Below are positions 46,487-55,963 of a DNA stretch of 64,000 bases, piece by piece (position 1 is the first letter of the stretch; every line of letters begins with the position of its first letter). This stretch comes from Dyella nitratireducens. GTDB lineage: Bacteria > Pseudomonadota > Gammaproteobacteria > Xanthomonadales > Rhodanobacteraceae. Made by a program: the position numbers and the translations under genes. The DNA lies in NCBI RefSeq assembly GCF_014642835.1, contig NZ_BMJA01000001.1, positions 493,656 through 557,655 of the forward strand, in the 5' to 3' direction. Below the pieces are notes generated by a model that was given only the letters and a program-made list of their open reading frames with translations, had not been told where the DNA came from and searched no databases.

Positions 46487-48361
46487 ATGTGTCGTGCACG
46501 TCGTAAGCTGTTGTTTCTATCATTGCTCATAATGAACACCTGCCAATCGTGGGCACAAACGCCGTTGAATCTTTCCGTTGACCTGCGCGACGCTCCACGT
46601 AAATTGCTTCATGCGACAGAGATTCTTTCCGTGCAAGACGGTCCATTGACCCTCGCCTTTCCGGAATGGATACGCAACGAGCATGAGCCCGCTCCCTTAA
46701 CGCAGCAGGTAGGCCTATTCATTAAAGCCCGGGATGGCAGCGGAGTTGTCGGCCACGCTCTTTCCTGGAAACGCGATCCGCTCGACCTGTATCTCTACCA
46801 TGTGACCATTCCGAATGGAGTGCGCTCTATCGAAGTTAAATTCGATTTCATTACATCGGACAGGAATGGGGACGCCCGCGCCTCCTCAGATGCAAACCTC
46901 GCGGTGCTGGATTGGAACACTGTCGTCCTTTACCCCTACAACGGACCCGATACGCGTGCCGCCAATCTCACCGTCACGCCATCGGTCATCTTGCCAAGCG
47001 GTTGGCATACGGCCACGTCGCTCAAGGCTGTAGCGGGGGCAATGCAACAGACCAGTTCGATCGTAAACTTTCAGCCGGTATCGCTCGAACAACTGGTCGA
47101 TTCCCCGATGATCTCCGGACGCTACTTCCGAGAAATCGCACTTGCCCCTGACGTCACACCCAAGCACTACCTCGACATAGTGGCGGATCACCCGGAAGAC
47201 CTCGATGTCCCTCAGGCGCGAATTGATGAACTGAACCAGGCCGTTCATCAGGCCGGGCTACTGTTTCGTAGTCATCACTATGACGAATATCGCTTTCTCA
47301 TTACGCTTTCGAACAACATCTCGGGCGCAGCGATCGATCACTCACAATCCTTGGACAATCGTCGTTCGGCCAACTTTTTCCGGAACGAGAAAAAGCAGAA
47401 GCTTTACGCGGATTACACGATCCACGATTTTCTTCATAGCTGGAATGGCAAGTATCGGCGACCAGAAGGACTCGCCACACCCAACTTTCAAACTCCTGTG
47501 ATTACGAGCGGAATATGGGTATACGAGGGGTTGACAGACTATCTTTCCAACGTGGTGACGGTGAGAGCGGGTGGCGCGACCAAGGAAGAATTTTTGGATG
47601 CTCTGGCATCGAAAGCTGCCTACTACGACCGCCGTCCAGGTTTGCAGTGGAGAAATCTTGACGACGTAGACACGATGGCCTATCCGCTTTGGAGCAATGA
47701 GGATTCCAATTACGATAACTGGCGTCTCAACGGCTTTGATTTCTACAGCGAAGCGAACTTGATCTGGCTCGACGTCGATGTGACTATCCGCAACAAGTCG
47801 AACGGGAAGAAATCTCTCAACGATTTTGTGGCTCTCTTCTATGGTCTCGGTGGAGATACCGGCCCAAAAGTTGTTCCATACTCATTCAACGACATAGTAG
47901 CTTGCTTGAATCAGATCGTTCCGAACGACTGGGAAGGCTTCCTTAACGAACGCCTTCACACCCTGTCAAAAGCGCCCCTTCAAGGCATCACTGGAGCTGG
48001 CTACAAGCTTGTCTACAAAGAAGGTGCTGACAAAGACTTTCAGTATTCCCTTGCCATGAGCATCAGATCGGACGGCGTGATCTCCGATGTCTTGATGGAC
48101 GGAATTGCCTATCAGGCAGGTTTCGGTCCGGGGATGAAAATACTTGCGGTGAACGGCCAACCGTTCTCCAAAGCAACACTGCAACAGGCCTTGGATTTCG
48201 CGAAAACGACGACCACGCCCATCGACTTCAAAGTTGACAATACGGGCGTAGACTCGGACCTGCGTCTCGACTATCACGGTGGGCAACGGCATCCCGTGCT
48301 GGAGCGTGTCCCGAATACGCCGGATCGGGTCGCTGAGATCCTGCAGCCGTTGAGTAATTAA
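46487..48361 (+). CDS. M61-type peptidase with HDxxH in place of HExxH
   Basis: 624 residues from the ATG at 46487, with GAGG six bases upstream; a longer frame to 46289 is unlikely. A signal peptide ends CQSWAQ. N-terminal beta domain, then the thermolysin-like domain with TIHDFLHSWNGK: His313 and His317 are present but the catalytic Glu is Asp314. Distal ligand Glu347 in WVYEG is present. A C-terminal PDZ domain (DGVISDVLMDGIAYQAGFGPGMKILAVNGQPF) follows. The paralogue at 49250 has canonical HEYTH. Activity is doubtful; zinc binding is likely. Confidence 0.85.
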   Translation: MCRARRKLLFLSLLIMNTCQSWAQTPLNLSVDLRDAPRKLLHATEILSVQDGPLTLAFPEWIRNEHEPAPLTQQVGLFIKARDGSGVVGHALSWKRDPLDLYLYHVTIPNGVRSIEVKFDFITSDRNGDARASSDANLAVLDWNTVVLYPYNGPDTRAANLTVTPSVILPSGWHTATSLKAVAGAMQQTSSIVNFQPVSLEQLVDSPMISGRYFREIALAPDVTPKHYLDIVADHPEDLDVPQARIDELNQAVHQAGLLFRSHHYDEYRFLITLSNNISGAAIDHSQSLDNRRSANFFRNEKKQKLYADYTIHDFLHSWNGKYRRPEGLATPNFQTPVITSGIWVYEGLTDYLSNVVTVRAGGATKEEFLDALASKAAYYDRRPGLQWRNLDDVDTMAYPLWSNEDSNYDNWRLNGFDFYSEANLIWLDVDVTIRNKSNGKKSLNDFVALFYGLGGDTGPKVVPYSFNDIVACLNQIVPNDWEGFLNERLHTLSKAPLQGITGAGYKLVYKEGADKDFQYSLAMSIRSDGVISDVLMDGIAYQAGFGPGMKILAVNGQPFSKATLQQALDFAKTTTTPIDFKVDNTGVDSDLRLDYHGGQRHPVLERVPNTPDRVAEILQPLSN

Positions 48362-48586
48362 AAAAGCACTTTCGCGCGAAGACATCCTGATGCCAAAAAG
48401 TTAGCAAACCGCCCCTACGAACGCAGACGGCCGTATATGAGAACGAATGCCTAGTCATTTGCGATGGATACACAGGGTAGCCAAAGTTAGCCACCCAACC
48501 TACTTGCCGTCACTTGACAGGGCAAATTCGCCAGGAGTAAACAAGCGCCGCACCCACACAATCGTTCATTTGCAGGAGTAAGGGAT

Positions 48587-49147
48587 ATGAGCCGTGCAAA
48601 TGTAGTTTCGTTTGTTCTCGCCGCATCGCTGATTATCGGTACAAATGCCACGGCCAGTGGCGCGTTACCGGGGGATATTTCGATTCCCGCCCAATCCACC
48701 CCGGACAGCGGAATCCCTCAAAATAAGACCGAGATGGCCATGAATGTGCCTTTGCTGATTTACGTGGATGCCAGGGCGCAGGTTCGCTCCATCCAGCATT
48801 CGCAGCGCCTGCCAGCCGACGTGAACGACCTGCTTTGGCAAAGCGTCAGGCATTGGACCAAGACATCCGCGGTCATCAATGGCAGGCACGAAGGGGCACA
48901 GCTGCTTATGAATGTGATCCTGCATGCAAAGCCGCAGCCCGACGGCAAGACGAACGTCTATTTCACCCTGGCTTCCGAGGGGCCGGTACTGCGTGGCTAC
49001 TGGTTTATGCAGGGCAACCATTTATATGGCCATTGCTCGATCTCGGCCGGCAACATGGCCGCCGGTGATGGCGGGAAAGGAACACGATGCTATTCCCTGC
49101 TTGCTCCCGTTACCGAGCCCTCGGCAGCGGGGGCTGCCGCCAAGTAA
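48587..49147 (+). CDS. Secreted hypothetical protein
   Basis: 186 residues, AGGAG upstream, signal peptide about 24 residues (IIGTNATAS). The mature part begins with a Pro/Ser-rich stretch and continues VPLLIYVDARAQVRSIQHSQRLPADVNDLLWQSVRHW, reminiscent of the TonB C-terminal-like fold (a strand, then a helix carrying L-D-x-x-V/W), and ends KGTRCYSLLAPVTEP. Function unknown. Confidence 0.6.
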   Translation: MSRANVVSFVLAASLIIGTNATASGALPGDISIPAQSTPDSGIPQNKTEMAMNVPLLIYVDARAQVRSIQHSQRLPADVNDLLWQSVRHWTKTSAVINGRHEGAQLLMNVILHAKPQPDGKTNVYFTLASEGPVLRGYWFMQGNHLYGHCSISAGNMAAGDGGKGTRCYSLLAPVTEPSAAGAAAK

Positions 49148-49195
49148 GTGCGCGGGTAAATCGTTCGCTTTAATCAGCGTGCCAACCCCAAAAAA

Positions 49196-49226
49196 AGCGC
49201 CGGATGGCCAAAAACCATCCGGCGCT
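49196..49226. terminator. Bidirectional intrinsic terminator
   Basis: AGCGCCGGATGG pairs perfectly with CCATCCGGCGCT around a short CCAAAAA loop. It has an A-run before it (CCCCAAAAAA) and CTTATTTTC after it, so it works for both convergent genes (secreted protein and M61 peptidase). Confidence 0.9.
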
Positions 49227-49249
49227 CTTATTTTCGATATCGGCAGGGC

Positions 49250-51208
49250 TTACTTGCGCGGCGCAATAATCTCATCCAGATAATCAGGCGTGCCTTCAAC
49301 CCGTACCAGATGCGGGTATTGCAGACCGTCGTGATAATCCACCGCCACCGTGCGATAGCCGCCCTGATACTTCAGCAAGAGCTTGATCGGTGCCGTGTTG
49401 TTCTTGGCCTCCGTGATCGCGCTTTTCAGCACGTCGGTCGAGTAGTTCTGGCCATTGACGGCGACCAGCGTAGCGCCGGTGCTGATGCCTGCCCTGAAGG
49501 CAGGGCCGTCCCAACGCACGTCATTGATCTGGCCTTTGTCTCCCACCGTCAGGCCGATCGACCAGGCGAAGTTGTACATATGGCGTGGCGACTGCGGGCG
49601 GCTGTTGTACGCCTTCTCGTAGGCGCTTTCCTGATCGGTATAGACCAGCTTCCAGCCAGTACCGGCGATGCCGTTTTGCAGCGGCGGATTGAGCTCATCG
49701 ACGTGCGCGCGCAGGAAGCTTGCCCAGTCGTAGGGGGCTACACCGTTGAGAGCGGCCGCCACGTCATCGAAGGTATAGGTCTTGGTGACGTAGCTGCCGT
49801 TGTCGACGCCGAAGAACGCACGCGCGAAATCGTCCAGGGATTTATGGTCATGAGTGAGCTGACGCAGCTTGGCATCCACTTCCAGCCACATCATCTGGCC
49901 GCCGCTGTAGTAGTCCTCGCTCATCTGCCAGCTGCGGTACGGCAGGCTGGAACGGCGGGCGGCCGTAGGATCGTTGGTGGTGTCTTCCAGCGTACGCCAC
50001 TGGAAGCCTTCTCGATTGCGCTCATAGTTGGCAGCCACCATGGCCAGCGCATCGCGGAATTGCTGTGGCGTCCACATACCGGAGCGCGCGGTCAGCACGA
50101 AGCCCCAGTACTGGGTTTGCCCTTCGTAAACCCACAGCAATGAATCACCCATTGGCACATTGAAGTTGGGCGTCCACAAATCGGCGGGGCGACGGAATTT
50201 GCCGTTCCATGAATGGGTATATTCGTGGGCGAGCAGGTCGCGATCCGGTGCAGCATCGCTCCAGGCAGTGAAATAGTCGGGACCCAATCCGTTCTCGCTG
50301 GATTGGTGATGTTCCGTGCCATTGCCTTCCAGCACATCCGACAGCGAGAACAGGAAATCGTAGTGATCGTAGTGGTGTGAGCCGAACAGCTTGGTCGCCT
50401 GCGTCACCAGGTTGCGATGGACTTGCAGTTGTTCGGGCGTCATTTCCAGGTACTTGGGCTCATCGGCGACGATGTCCAAATGCACCGGCGCGTCACCACC
50501 TGGGTTGAGATCCACGCGCTTGAAATATTCACCGGCATAGATCGGCGAATCGACCAGATTGTTCAAAGTCACCGGCTTGAACGTGGTGGTGTCACCTGAT
50601 TGCGAAGCTGTTTCCAGCGCGGTGCCGAACTGCCAGCCACGCGCGAAAGTGACACTCGGCGCAAAAGTAATGCCGCGCGAGAAATAGCCGGCCGGATAGA
50701 GCAGCACCTTGCTCCACTCCATGTCCATCATGCGGTCGGTGATCTCGAAGCCCTCGCTATCTGTGCGACCCGACAGATATTGGAATGACGCATCGATGCT
50801 CGACACACCCGCAGGCACATCGACATGGAAGGCATACACGTTGTACTCGTCGCGCTTCCACTTCAGCGGTTTGCCGCCGGCGGTGAGCTTGAGGCCGGCC
50901 AGCAGGTTGATCGGTCCGGTCGGTGAATGGTCGCCGGGAATCCACTGCGGATACAGCAGGGTCAGCGTGCCCGCTTGCACGGGAATGGTTTCATGCACAC
51001 GGAAGATGCCCTGCGCCGTATCGTTGGCATCGACATGGAGCGTTACGGTGCCGAGGTATGGCTGGTCCTGCGGCGGGGGAACATTGTCGGTGCGTGCCTG
51101 CTGCGCATTCGCGCCAGCTACTGCAAGTCCCATTGCTATCGCGAAGGCCAGGCGCGAAAACATGCGATGCGTAGCAACGGTTGAAACAGCGATGGGGGCG
51201 CGGGACAT
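49250..51208 (-). CDS. M61 family metallopeptidase (glycyl aminopeptidase type)
   Basis: 652 residues from the ATG at 51208 (GGAG upstream), with a signal peptide ending GANAQ. N-terminal beta domain, then AHEYTHSWNGKFRRP with His328, Glu329 and His332, distal Glu in WVYEGQTQYW, and a C-terminal PDZ domain (GPAFRAGISTGATLVAVNGQNY). Periplasmic or secreted aminopeptidase. Convergent with the M61-like gene that has the altered motif, and likely its functional paralogue. Confidence 0.92.
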   Translation of the reverse strand: MSRAPIAVSTVATHRMFSRLAFAIAMGLAVAGANAQQARTDNVPPPQDQPYLGTVTLHVDANDTAQGIFRVHETIPVQAGTLTLLYPQWIPGDHSPTGPINLLAGLKLTAGGKPLKWKRDEYNVYAFHVDVPAGVSSIDASFQYLSGRTDSEGFEITDRMMDMEWSKVLLYPAGYFSRGITFAPSVTFARGWQFGTALETASQSGDTTTFKPVTLNNLVDSPIYAGEYFKRVDLNPGGDAPVHLDIVADEPKYLEMTPEQLQVHRNLVTQATKLFGSHHYDHYDFLFSLSDVLEGNGTEHHQSSENGLGPDYFTAWSDAAPDRDLLAHEYTHSWNGKFRRPADLWTPNFNVPMGDSLLWVYEGQTQYWGFVLTARSGMWTPQQFRDALAMVAANYERNREGFQWRTLEDTTNDPTAARRSSLPYRSWQMSEDYYSGGQMMWLEVDAKLRQLTHDHKSLDDFARAFFGVDNGSYVTKTYTFDDVAAALNGVAPYDWASFLRAHVDELNPPLQNGIAGTGWKLVYTDQESAYEKAYNSRPQSPRHMYNFAWSIGLTVGDKGQINDVRWDGPAFRAGISTGATLVAVNGQNYSTDVLKSAITEAKNNTAPIKLLLKYQGGYRTVAVDYHDGLQYPHLVRVEGTPDYLDEIIAPRK

Positions 51209-51280
51209 GAAAGGACTCCGGCAAGCACGTGTGGGGGGCAGTACGTTAGCACCAGCAAGGGAGCCTTGCATTAGCTCGTC

Positions 51281-51697
51281 GTCATTCCGGCGAAGGCTGG
51301 AATCCAGTACAAACATGGCGTGCGAAGCACGCAACATAAAAGGGTATGAGCGCTTCGCACAGCGTATTTAAACTGGATTCTGGCCTTCGCCCACTGCTGT
51401 CCGAGGAAAGTGTTGTTTGTTTTAGCGACATGGCTAAAAGACTCGTCGTCCCGGCGAAAGCCGGACGTAGCGCGAAGCGCGGAGAACGTCCGAATGGACG
51501 GCCCCGAAGGGGTGAGCGAAGCGAATCACCCAGCGACTTGCAAATCGTCAAAGACACTGGACCCCGGCGTTCGCCGGGGCGACGAATCGCTAGCGTTGAA
51601 TGAGCTGGCAAAAATAGGGGCTTCGGTTGCGTGGCAGATGCCTATCTAGAGCGCAGCGAATTTTCCCCGGACAGCAGTGGGCCTTCGCCGGAATGAC
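51281..51697. mobile_element. Palindrome interrupted by a TIR element, copy B
   Basis: A long-form palindrome (from 51281) is cut in its right arm. The inserted part is 51392-51679 (288 bp), beginning CACTGCTGTCCGAGGAAAG and ending TTTTCCCCGGACAGCAGTG. Both flanks are GGCCTTCGCC (51382-51391 and 51680-51689), an exact 10-bp duplication. A 65-bp block (about 51466-51530) is absent from the copy at 31942. No ORF. It fills most of the gap between two divergent peptidase genes. Confidence 0.85.
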
Positions 51698-51867
51698 GAC
51701 GAGGGGTAGCCAGCATCAACATCGAATAATGACTTCCGGCATTCGACACAGCGATAAAAAACTTGCCGCGCAAGCTTTGTGTATCTATCACTGGTCGCCG
51801 CCAAAGCCTTGCAGTATGTTTCCTCGCTCGTGCCAGGACGGCCATCTCCCCGGCGACAAGGCTCCCC

Positions 51868-53838
51868 ATGAAAACCCTTCGAATACTCTGCAGTGCCGTG
51901 CTGGTAGCGCTGTCTTTGCCTGCTATCGCGAGTAGTGCGCACGCGTCCACTTACAACCCGCTCGAGACGTTTGCGCCGTTTGTCTATCCACAGCCGGCCA
52001 ATGCCTTTCGCACTGCCAACGGCCGGCCTGGCCCGCTGTTCTGGCAGAACCGTGCCGATTACCAGATCAAGGCAACACTGGATCCCGTTACCCGCAAACT
52101 GACGGGTGAGGAAGTCATCACCTATACCAATCACAGCCCCGATGACCTGGACGTGTTGTGGCTGCAGGTGGAACAGAACCGCTATCTTCCCGACGCACGC
52201 GGTGCATTCGGTGACGAAGCCTTTCCAACGGAATTTACCGACGGCGAGCACATCGCATCGGTTGCCGTCGAAGGCGCAGACGGCACACTGCAGAAGGCGG
52301 ATTTCGTCATTTCCGATACGCGCATGCAAGTGCGTTTGCCGCAGGCGTTGAAGGCACACGACGGCGCTCTGCGCCTGCATATCAGTTATAGCTACACCGT
52401 ACCCGGCGAGTTCGGCGGCCGTACCGACGTCAATCCGACCAAGAACGGCGACATCTTCGAGATCGCGCAGTGGTATCCGCGCATGTGCGTGTACGACGAC
52501 CTGCGCGGCTGGAATACCGATCCTTACCTCAATAACGAGTTTTATCTCGAATACGGCGACTACGATTATTCGGTCACCGTGCCGTGGAACATGATCGTGG
52601 TGGGTTCCGGCGAACTGCTCAATCCGCAGGACGTGCTGACCAAGACCGAAATCCAGCGGCTGGACGAAGCGCGCCACAGCGATCGCACGGTGATGATCCG
52701 CTCGGCGGATGAGATCAACGACCCGCACAGCCGGCCCAAGCAGAGCGGCACGCTCACCTGGCACTTCCGCATCCAGAACGCCCGCGATGCGGTATTCGGT
52801 GCATCCAAGGCCTATATCTGGGATGCCGCGCGCATCAACCTGCCTGATGGCCAGACTGCTTTGGCCGAATCGGCTTATCCGATCGAAAGCGCCGGCAACG
52901 ATGCCTGGGGCCGCGCGACTAAATACCTGAAAGCCTCGACCGAGTATTTCTCCAAACAGTGGTTCCCCTACCCTTACCCCACCGCCATCAACGAGGCAGG
53001 TTCGGCCGGCGGCATGGAGTACCCGGGCATTACCTTCGACGCGAAAGAGGCCAAGGGTAACGAGCTGCATGCACTGATCGCGCACGAGATCGGGCACACC
53101 TGGTTTCCGATGATCGTCGGCACGGACGAACGCCGCAACGCGTGGATGGACGAGGGTTTCAACACCTTCATCGACGTCTATGAAGCGGATGCCTTCCATC
53201 ACGGCGAATATGCACCCAAGCGCGATGTGGAATACGCGCCCGGCGGCGGCAATCCGGCCGACGAAATCGTCAAGGTGCTGACCGATCCGGATGCGCCGCC
53301 GCTGCTGACGCGTGCGGACGAGATCAAGGAAAAATATCGCCACCCGGTCACGTACTTCAAATCCGCCTACGGCCTGATCCTTCTGCGCGAACAGATCATT
53401 GGTCCGGAACGCTTCGACCCGGCGTTCCGCAAGTACATCCAGACGTGGGCCTACAAGCATCCCAGCCCCTCCGATTTTTTCCGCTTCATGGAAAGCGAAA
53501 CAGGCGAAGACCTGAGCTGGTTCTGGCGCGGCTGGTACGAGCACAACTGGAAGCTCGACCTCGCGCTACAGAACGTTGCCCCGGTGGATGGCGATTGGCA
53601 CAAAGGCGCAGCCGTGACGATTGCCAACCTCGACCGCCTGGTGATGCCGGCCACGCTTGAAGTGGTCTACAACGATGGCAGCAAGCAGGACATCCGCATA
53701 CCGGTGGAAACCTGGATGCAGCATCGCAGTTATGTCGTGCGCGTCGCGGGCAACAAACCGGTAACGTCGGCGACACTTGATCCGCAGCATGTCATCCCAG
53801 ATATAGATCGCAGCAATAACAGCTTTACGGTGAAGTGA
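51868..53838 (+). CDS. M1 family metallopeptidase
   Basis: 656 residues from the ATG at 51868, with a signal peptide (about 24 residues). N-terminal beta-sandwich domain, then the gluzincin domain: AGGMEYPGI (a GxMEN-like exopeptidase motif), HEIGHTWFP with His406, Glu407 and His410, and Glu429 in [10 protein letters not shown] helical C-terminal domain follows. Periplasmic or secreted aminopeptidase. The stop lies one base before the msrA start, so the two are co-translated. Confidence 0.92.
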   Translation: MKTLRILCSAVLVALSLPAIASSAHASTYNPLETFAPFVYPQPANAFRTANGRPGPLFWQNRADYQIKATLDPVTRKLTGEEVITYTNHSPDDLDVLWLQVEQNRYLPDARGAFGDEAFPTEFTDGEHIASVAVEGADGTLQKADFVISDTRMQVRLPQALKAHDGALRLHISYSYTVPGEFGGRTDVNPTKNGDIFEIAQWYPRMCVYDDLRGWNTDPYLNNEFYLEYGDYDYSVTVPWNMIVVGSGELLNPQDVLTKTEIQRLDEARHSDRTVMIRSADEINDPHSRPKQSGTLTWHFRIQNARDAVFGASKAYIWDAARINLPDGQTALAESAYPIESAGNDAWGRATKYLKASTEYFSKQWFPYPYPTAINEAGSAGGMEYPGITFDAKEAKGNELHALIAHEIGHTWFPMIVGTDERRNAWMDEGFNTFIDVYEADAFHHGEYAPKRDVEYAPGGGNPADEIVKVLTDPDAPPLLTRADEIKEKYRHPVTYFKSAYGLILLREQIIGPERFDPAFRKYIQTWAYKHPSPSDFFRFMESETGEDLSWFWRGWYEHNWKLDLALQNVAPVDGDWHKGAAVTIANLDRLVMPATLEVVYNDGSKQDIRIPVETWMQHRSYVVRVAGNKPVTSATLDPQHVIPDIDRSNNSFTVK

Positions 53839-53839
53839 C

Positions 53840-54346
53840 ATGACGACAAAAACTGAAACGGCGATCCTGGCCGGCGGCTGCTTCTGGGGCGTGCAGGATT
53901 TGTTGCGGCGCTATCCGGGCGTGCTGTCCACCCGCGTGGGTTATACGGGCGGCGATGTGGCCCATGCCACTTACCGCGATCACGGCACGCATGCGGAAGG
54001 CATCGAGATCGTGTTCGATCCGGAACGGATCAGCTATCGCCAGATTCTGGAGTTCTTTTTCCAGATTCATGATCCAACCACGAAAAACCGCCAAGGCAAC
54101 GATGTCGGCACGAGCTACCGCTCAGCCATCTTCTATCGCGACGAAACACAGAAGCAGATCGCCGAGGACACCCTTGCCGATGTCGACGCATCCGGCCTAT
54201 GGCCCGGCAAAGTGGTCACGGAGATCGCACCTGCGGGGCCGTTCTGGGAGGCGGAACCGGAGCATCAGGATTATCTGGAACGGTATCCGCATGGCTATAC
54301 ATGCCATTTTGTTCGGCCAGATTGGAAATTGCCTAAGCGTGGGTAG
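53840..54346 (+). CDS. msrA: Peptide-methionine (S)-S-oxide reductase
   Basis: 168 residues. GGCFWGVQD holds the catalytic Cys14 in the family motif GCFWG; the other signature blocks are [28 protein letters not shown] and [15 protein letters not shown]. The late Cys in GYTCHF may be the recycling residue. It repairs oxidised methionine using thioredoxin. The overlap with the M1 peptidase suggests joint repair or turnover of oxidised proteins; no signal peptide is seen, so it should be cytosolic. Confidence 0.95.
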   Translation: MTTKTETAILAGGCFWGVQDLLRRYPGVLSTRVGYTGGDVAHATYRDHGTHAEGIEIVFDPERISYRQILEFFFQIHDPTTKNRQGNDVGTSYRSAIFYRDETQKQIAEDTLADVDASGLWPGKVVTEIAPAGPFWEAEPEHQDYLERYPHGYTCHFVRPDWKLPKRG

Positions 54347-54430
54347 GCTGCCTTAAAAATACGCGTTGCACTGCTGCCAGATAGTCTGGCATTGCAATAA
54401 GCAGCGTTCGCTGCATGCACAAGAACAAGA

Positions 54431-55060
54431 TCAATCTTTCTGCGTCGCCTTCAGGCGATGCCGATGCGCCGCCTGCTTCGCGCGATTGCCACAAAGCGAC
54501 ATGCTGCACCATCGGCGCGCATGTCCGCGCGTGTGATCGGCGAACAGCAACGTGCACGTCGGCCCTTCGCAGGCCTTGACATAAGTAAAGTCTTCCGCGC
54601 AAACCAGCTGCGCCATCGCTTCGGCGATCGGCAGCAACAACGTTTCCGGCGATGACCAGCGGCGCGTCTGCATCAGCTGCAGCACGAAAGACGCATCATG
54701 GTCTTGCGCGACGATTTCGCTATAGCGTTCATCGCGCTTCATCAATTGATTGAGCGGCTCAAGCTCGGCCAGATGCACCGCCTGCAACGGGTGCCCCTTG
54801 TGTGCCCGCACGAATGCACGAAACCACTCCCGCAACGCCCGCGCCTGATCAGCCAAGCGATCGAGCTCACCAGGAATCGCCCGCCCCCGCATCACGCTGA
54901 TCACCTCGTCCGGCACCAGCCGCGCCTGTTTGAGCCAATGGAGCAACCCCTCCCCGTCCTCAAGCCAATCCAACGGCACGTCCACGGGTGTGGCTATCGA
55001 ATTGAGGAAATCCAGGCCGGGGGAATCGGCCAGGAAAAGAGCGGGGATCGACTGTGTCAT
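54431..55060 (-). CDS. CGNR zinc-finger regulator (ABATE domain)
   Basis: 209 residues from the ATG at 55060 (AGGTAG upstream). N-terminal ABATE-type helical ligand-binding domain starting with PGLDFLNSIAT. The C-terminal zinc finger is CEGPTCTLLFADHTRGHARRWCSMSLCGNRAK, with four Cys and the name-giving CGNR. These proteins are stress-sensing transcription factors. Divergent from the hydrolase-hydrolase-SDR operon, with a promoter/inverted-repeat between. Confidence 0.88.
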   Translation of the reverse strand: MTQSIPALFLADSPGLDFLNSIATPVDVPLDWLEDGEGLLHWLKQARLVPDEVISVMRGRAIPGELDRLADQARALREWFRAFVRAHKGHPLQAVHLAELEPLNQLMKRDERYSEIVAQDHDASFVLQLMQTRRWSSPETLLLPIAEAMAQLVCAEDFTYVKACEGPTCTLLFADHTRGHARRWCSMSLCGNRAKQAAHRHRLKATQKD

Positions 55061-55102
55061 GGGGCTACCTCCTGCCGCGCAAAGTAACCGGCTAAAAACA
55101 TC

Positions 55103-55131
55103 TTGACAAGTTATTTTTTGAAGAATAACCT
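55103..55131 (+). promoter_or_regulatory. Sigma-70-like promoter with overlapping inverted repeat
   Basis: TTGACA (55103-55108), 17-base spacer, then TAACCT (55126-55131) as a weak -10, reading towards the first hydrolase gene. GTTATT (55110-55115) and AATAAC (55124-55129) form a 6-bp inverted repeat inside it, a possible binding site for the CGNR regulator encoded divergently. Confidence 0.55.
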
Positions 55132-55216
55132 GCAAGATAATGTTGAGGCGGTTAGCAGAAATTCAACCCTGTGGTCGCCCTCGGCTCACCCCAGACCAGC
55201 ATCAGGAGCGAGAAAA

Positions 55217-55909
55217 ATGAACACGAATACGGCAACCGTAGTGCTTGTCCATGGCGCATGGGCTGGCGAGACGGCCTGGAACAAGGTCACCAGCATTCTC
55301 CGGATTGATGGCATCAAAGCAGTTACTGTACGGCTGCCCCTCTCATCCCTGGCGGACGACACGGCGGCGCTGGACGAAGCGCTGGAGCAGATCGAAGGAC
55401 CGGTCGTCCTGGTCGGCCATGCCTATGCCGGCGCCGTGATCGGCTCAGCGCAAAGCAGCAAGGTCCAGGCGCTCGTGTACGTCGCAGGGCTGGCGCCGGA
55501 CCGGGGGGAAACCGTGGCCGAGGTGTTCAACCGCTTTGAACACGATGCCCTGACGCCGCCGCTCGCACCGGACAGCGAAGGCTGGATCCGCTTGCCCGCG
55601 GACGCTTTCGCCACCGCTTTTGCCCAGCATGCGACGCCGGAAGAACAGCAGGCGCTCGCAGCAACCCAGCCACCCATTGCGCCGGCAGCCATCACCGTTC
55701 CCGCAGGTGCGCCGCTCTGGAAACGCGTGCCGTCGTGGTACTTGCTGGCCGAGCAGGACCACATGATTCCGGCGCAAACGCAGCGCTTCGTCGCAACGCG
55801 GATGCAAGCGCACATCGCGTCATATCCCGTCGATCACGTGCCCAGCGTTACCGCGCCTGCGCTGGTCGCGAATCTCATCGTGGATGCGGTGAAGCACAGC
55901 GGCCACTGA
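55217..55909 (+). CDS. Alpha/beta-hydrolase fold protein lacking the nucleophile Ser
   Basis: 230 residues from the ATG at 55217 (AGGAGCGAG upstream). Fold pattern: TVVLVHGAWAGETAWNKV (oxyanion HGAW), then GPVVLVGHAYAGAVIG, where the nucleophile elbow G-x-S-x-G reads G67-H-A69-Y-A. The expected Ser is Ala. AEQDHMIP and YPVDHVPS supply candidate acid and His. It may therefore not hydrolyse but bind a ligand or catalyse a non-covalent step. First gene of a co-directional group of three. Confidence 0.8.
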   Translation: MNTNTATVVLVHGAWAGETAWNKVTSILRIDGIKAVTVRLPLSSLADDTAALDEALEQIEGPVVLVGHAYAGAVIGSAQSSKVQALVYVAGLAPDRGETVAEVFNRFEHDALTPPLAPDSEGWIRLPADAFATAFAQHATPEEQQALAATQPPIAPAAITVPAGAPLWKRVPSWYLLAEQDHMIPAQTQRFVATRMQAHIASYPVDHVPSVTAPALVANLIVDAVKHSGH

Positions 55910-55963
55910 CTGCGCTTTGTCCCACGATTCCTTTGCACTCCTCATCCAACCGGAGAAACTGCC

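Noticed and set aside
51646-53544. 632-codon open frame on the minus strand
   Set aside because: It lies antisense to the M1 peptidase gene, whose HEIGH motif and signal peptide are clear. Long antisense frames are expected in GC-rich genes with biased third positions.
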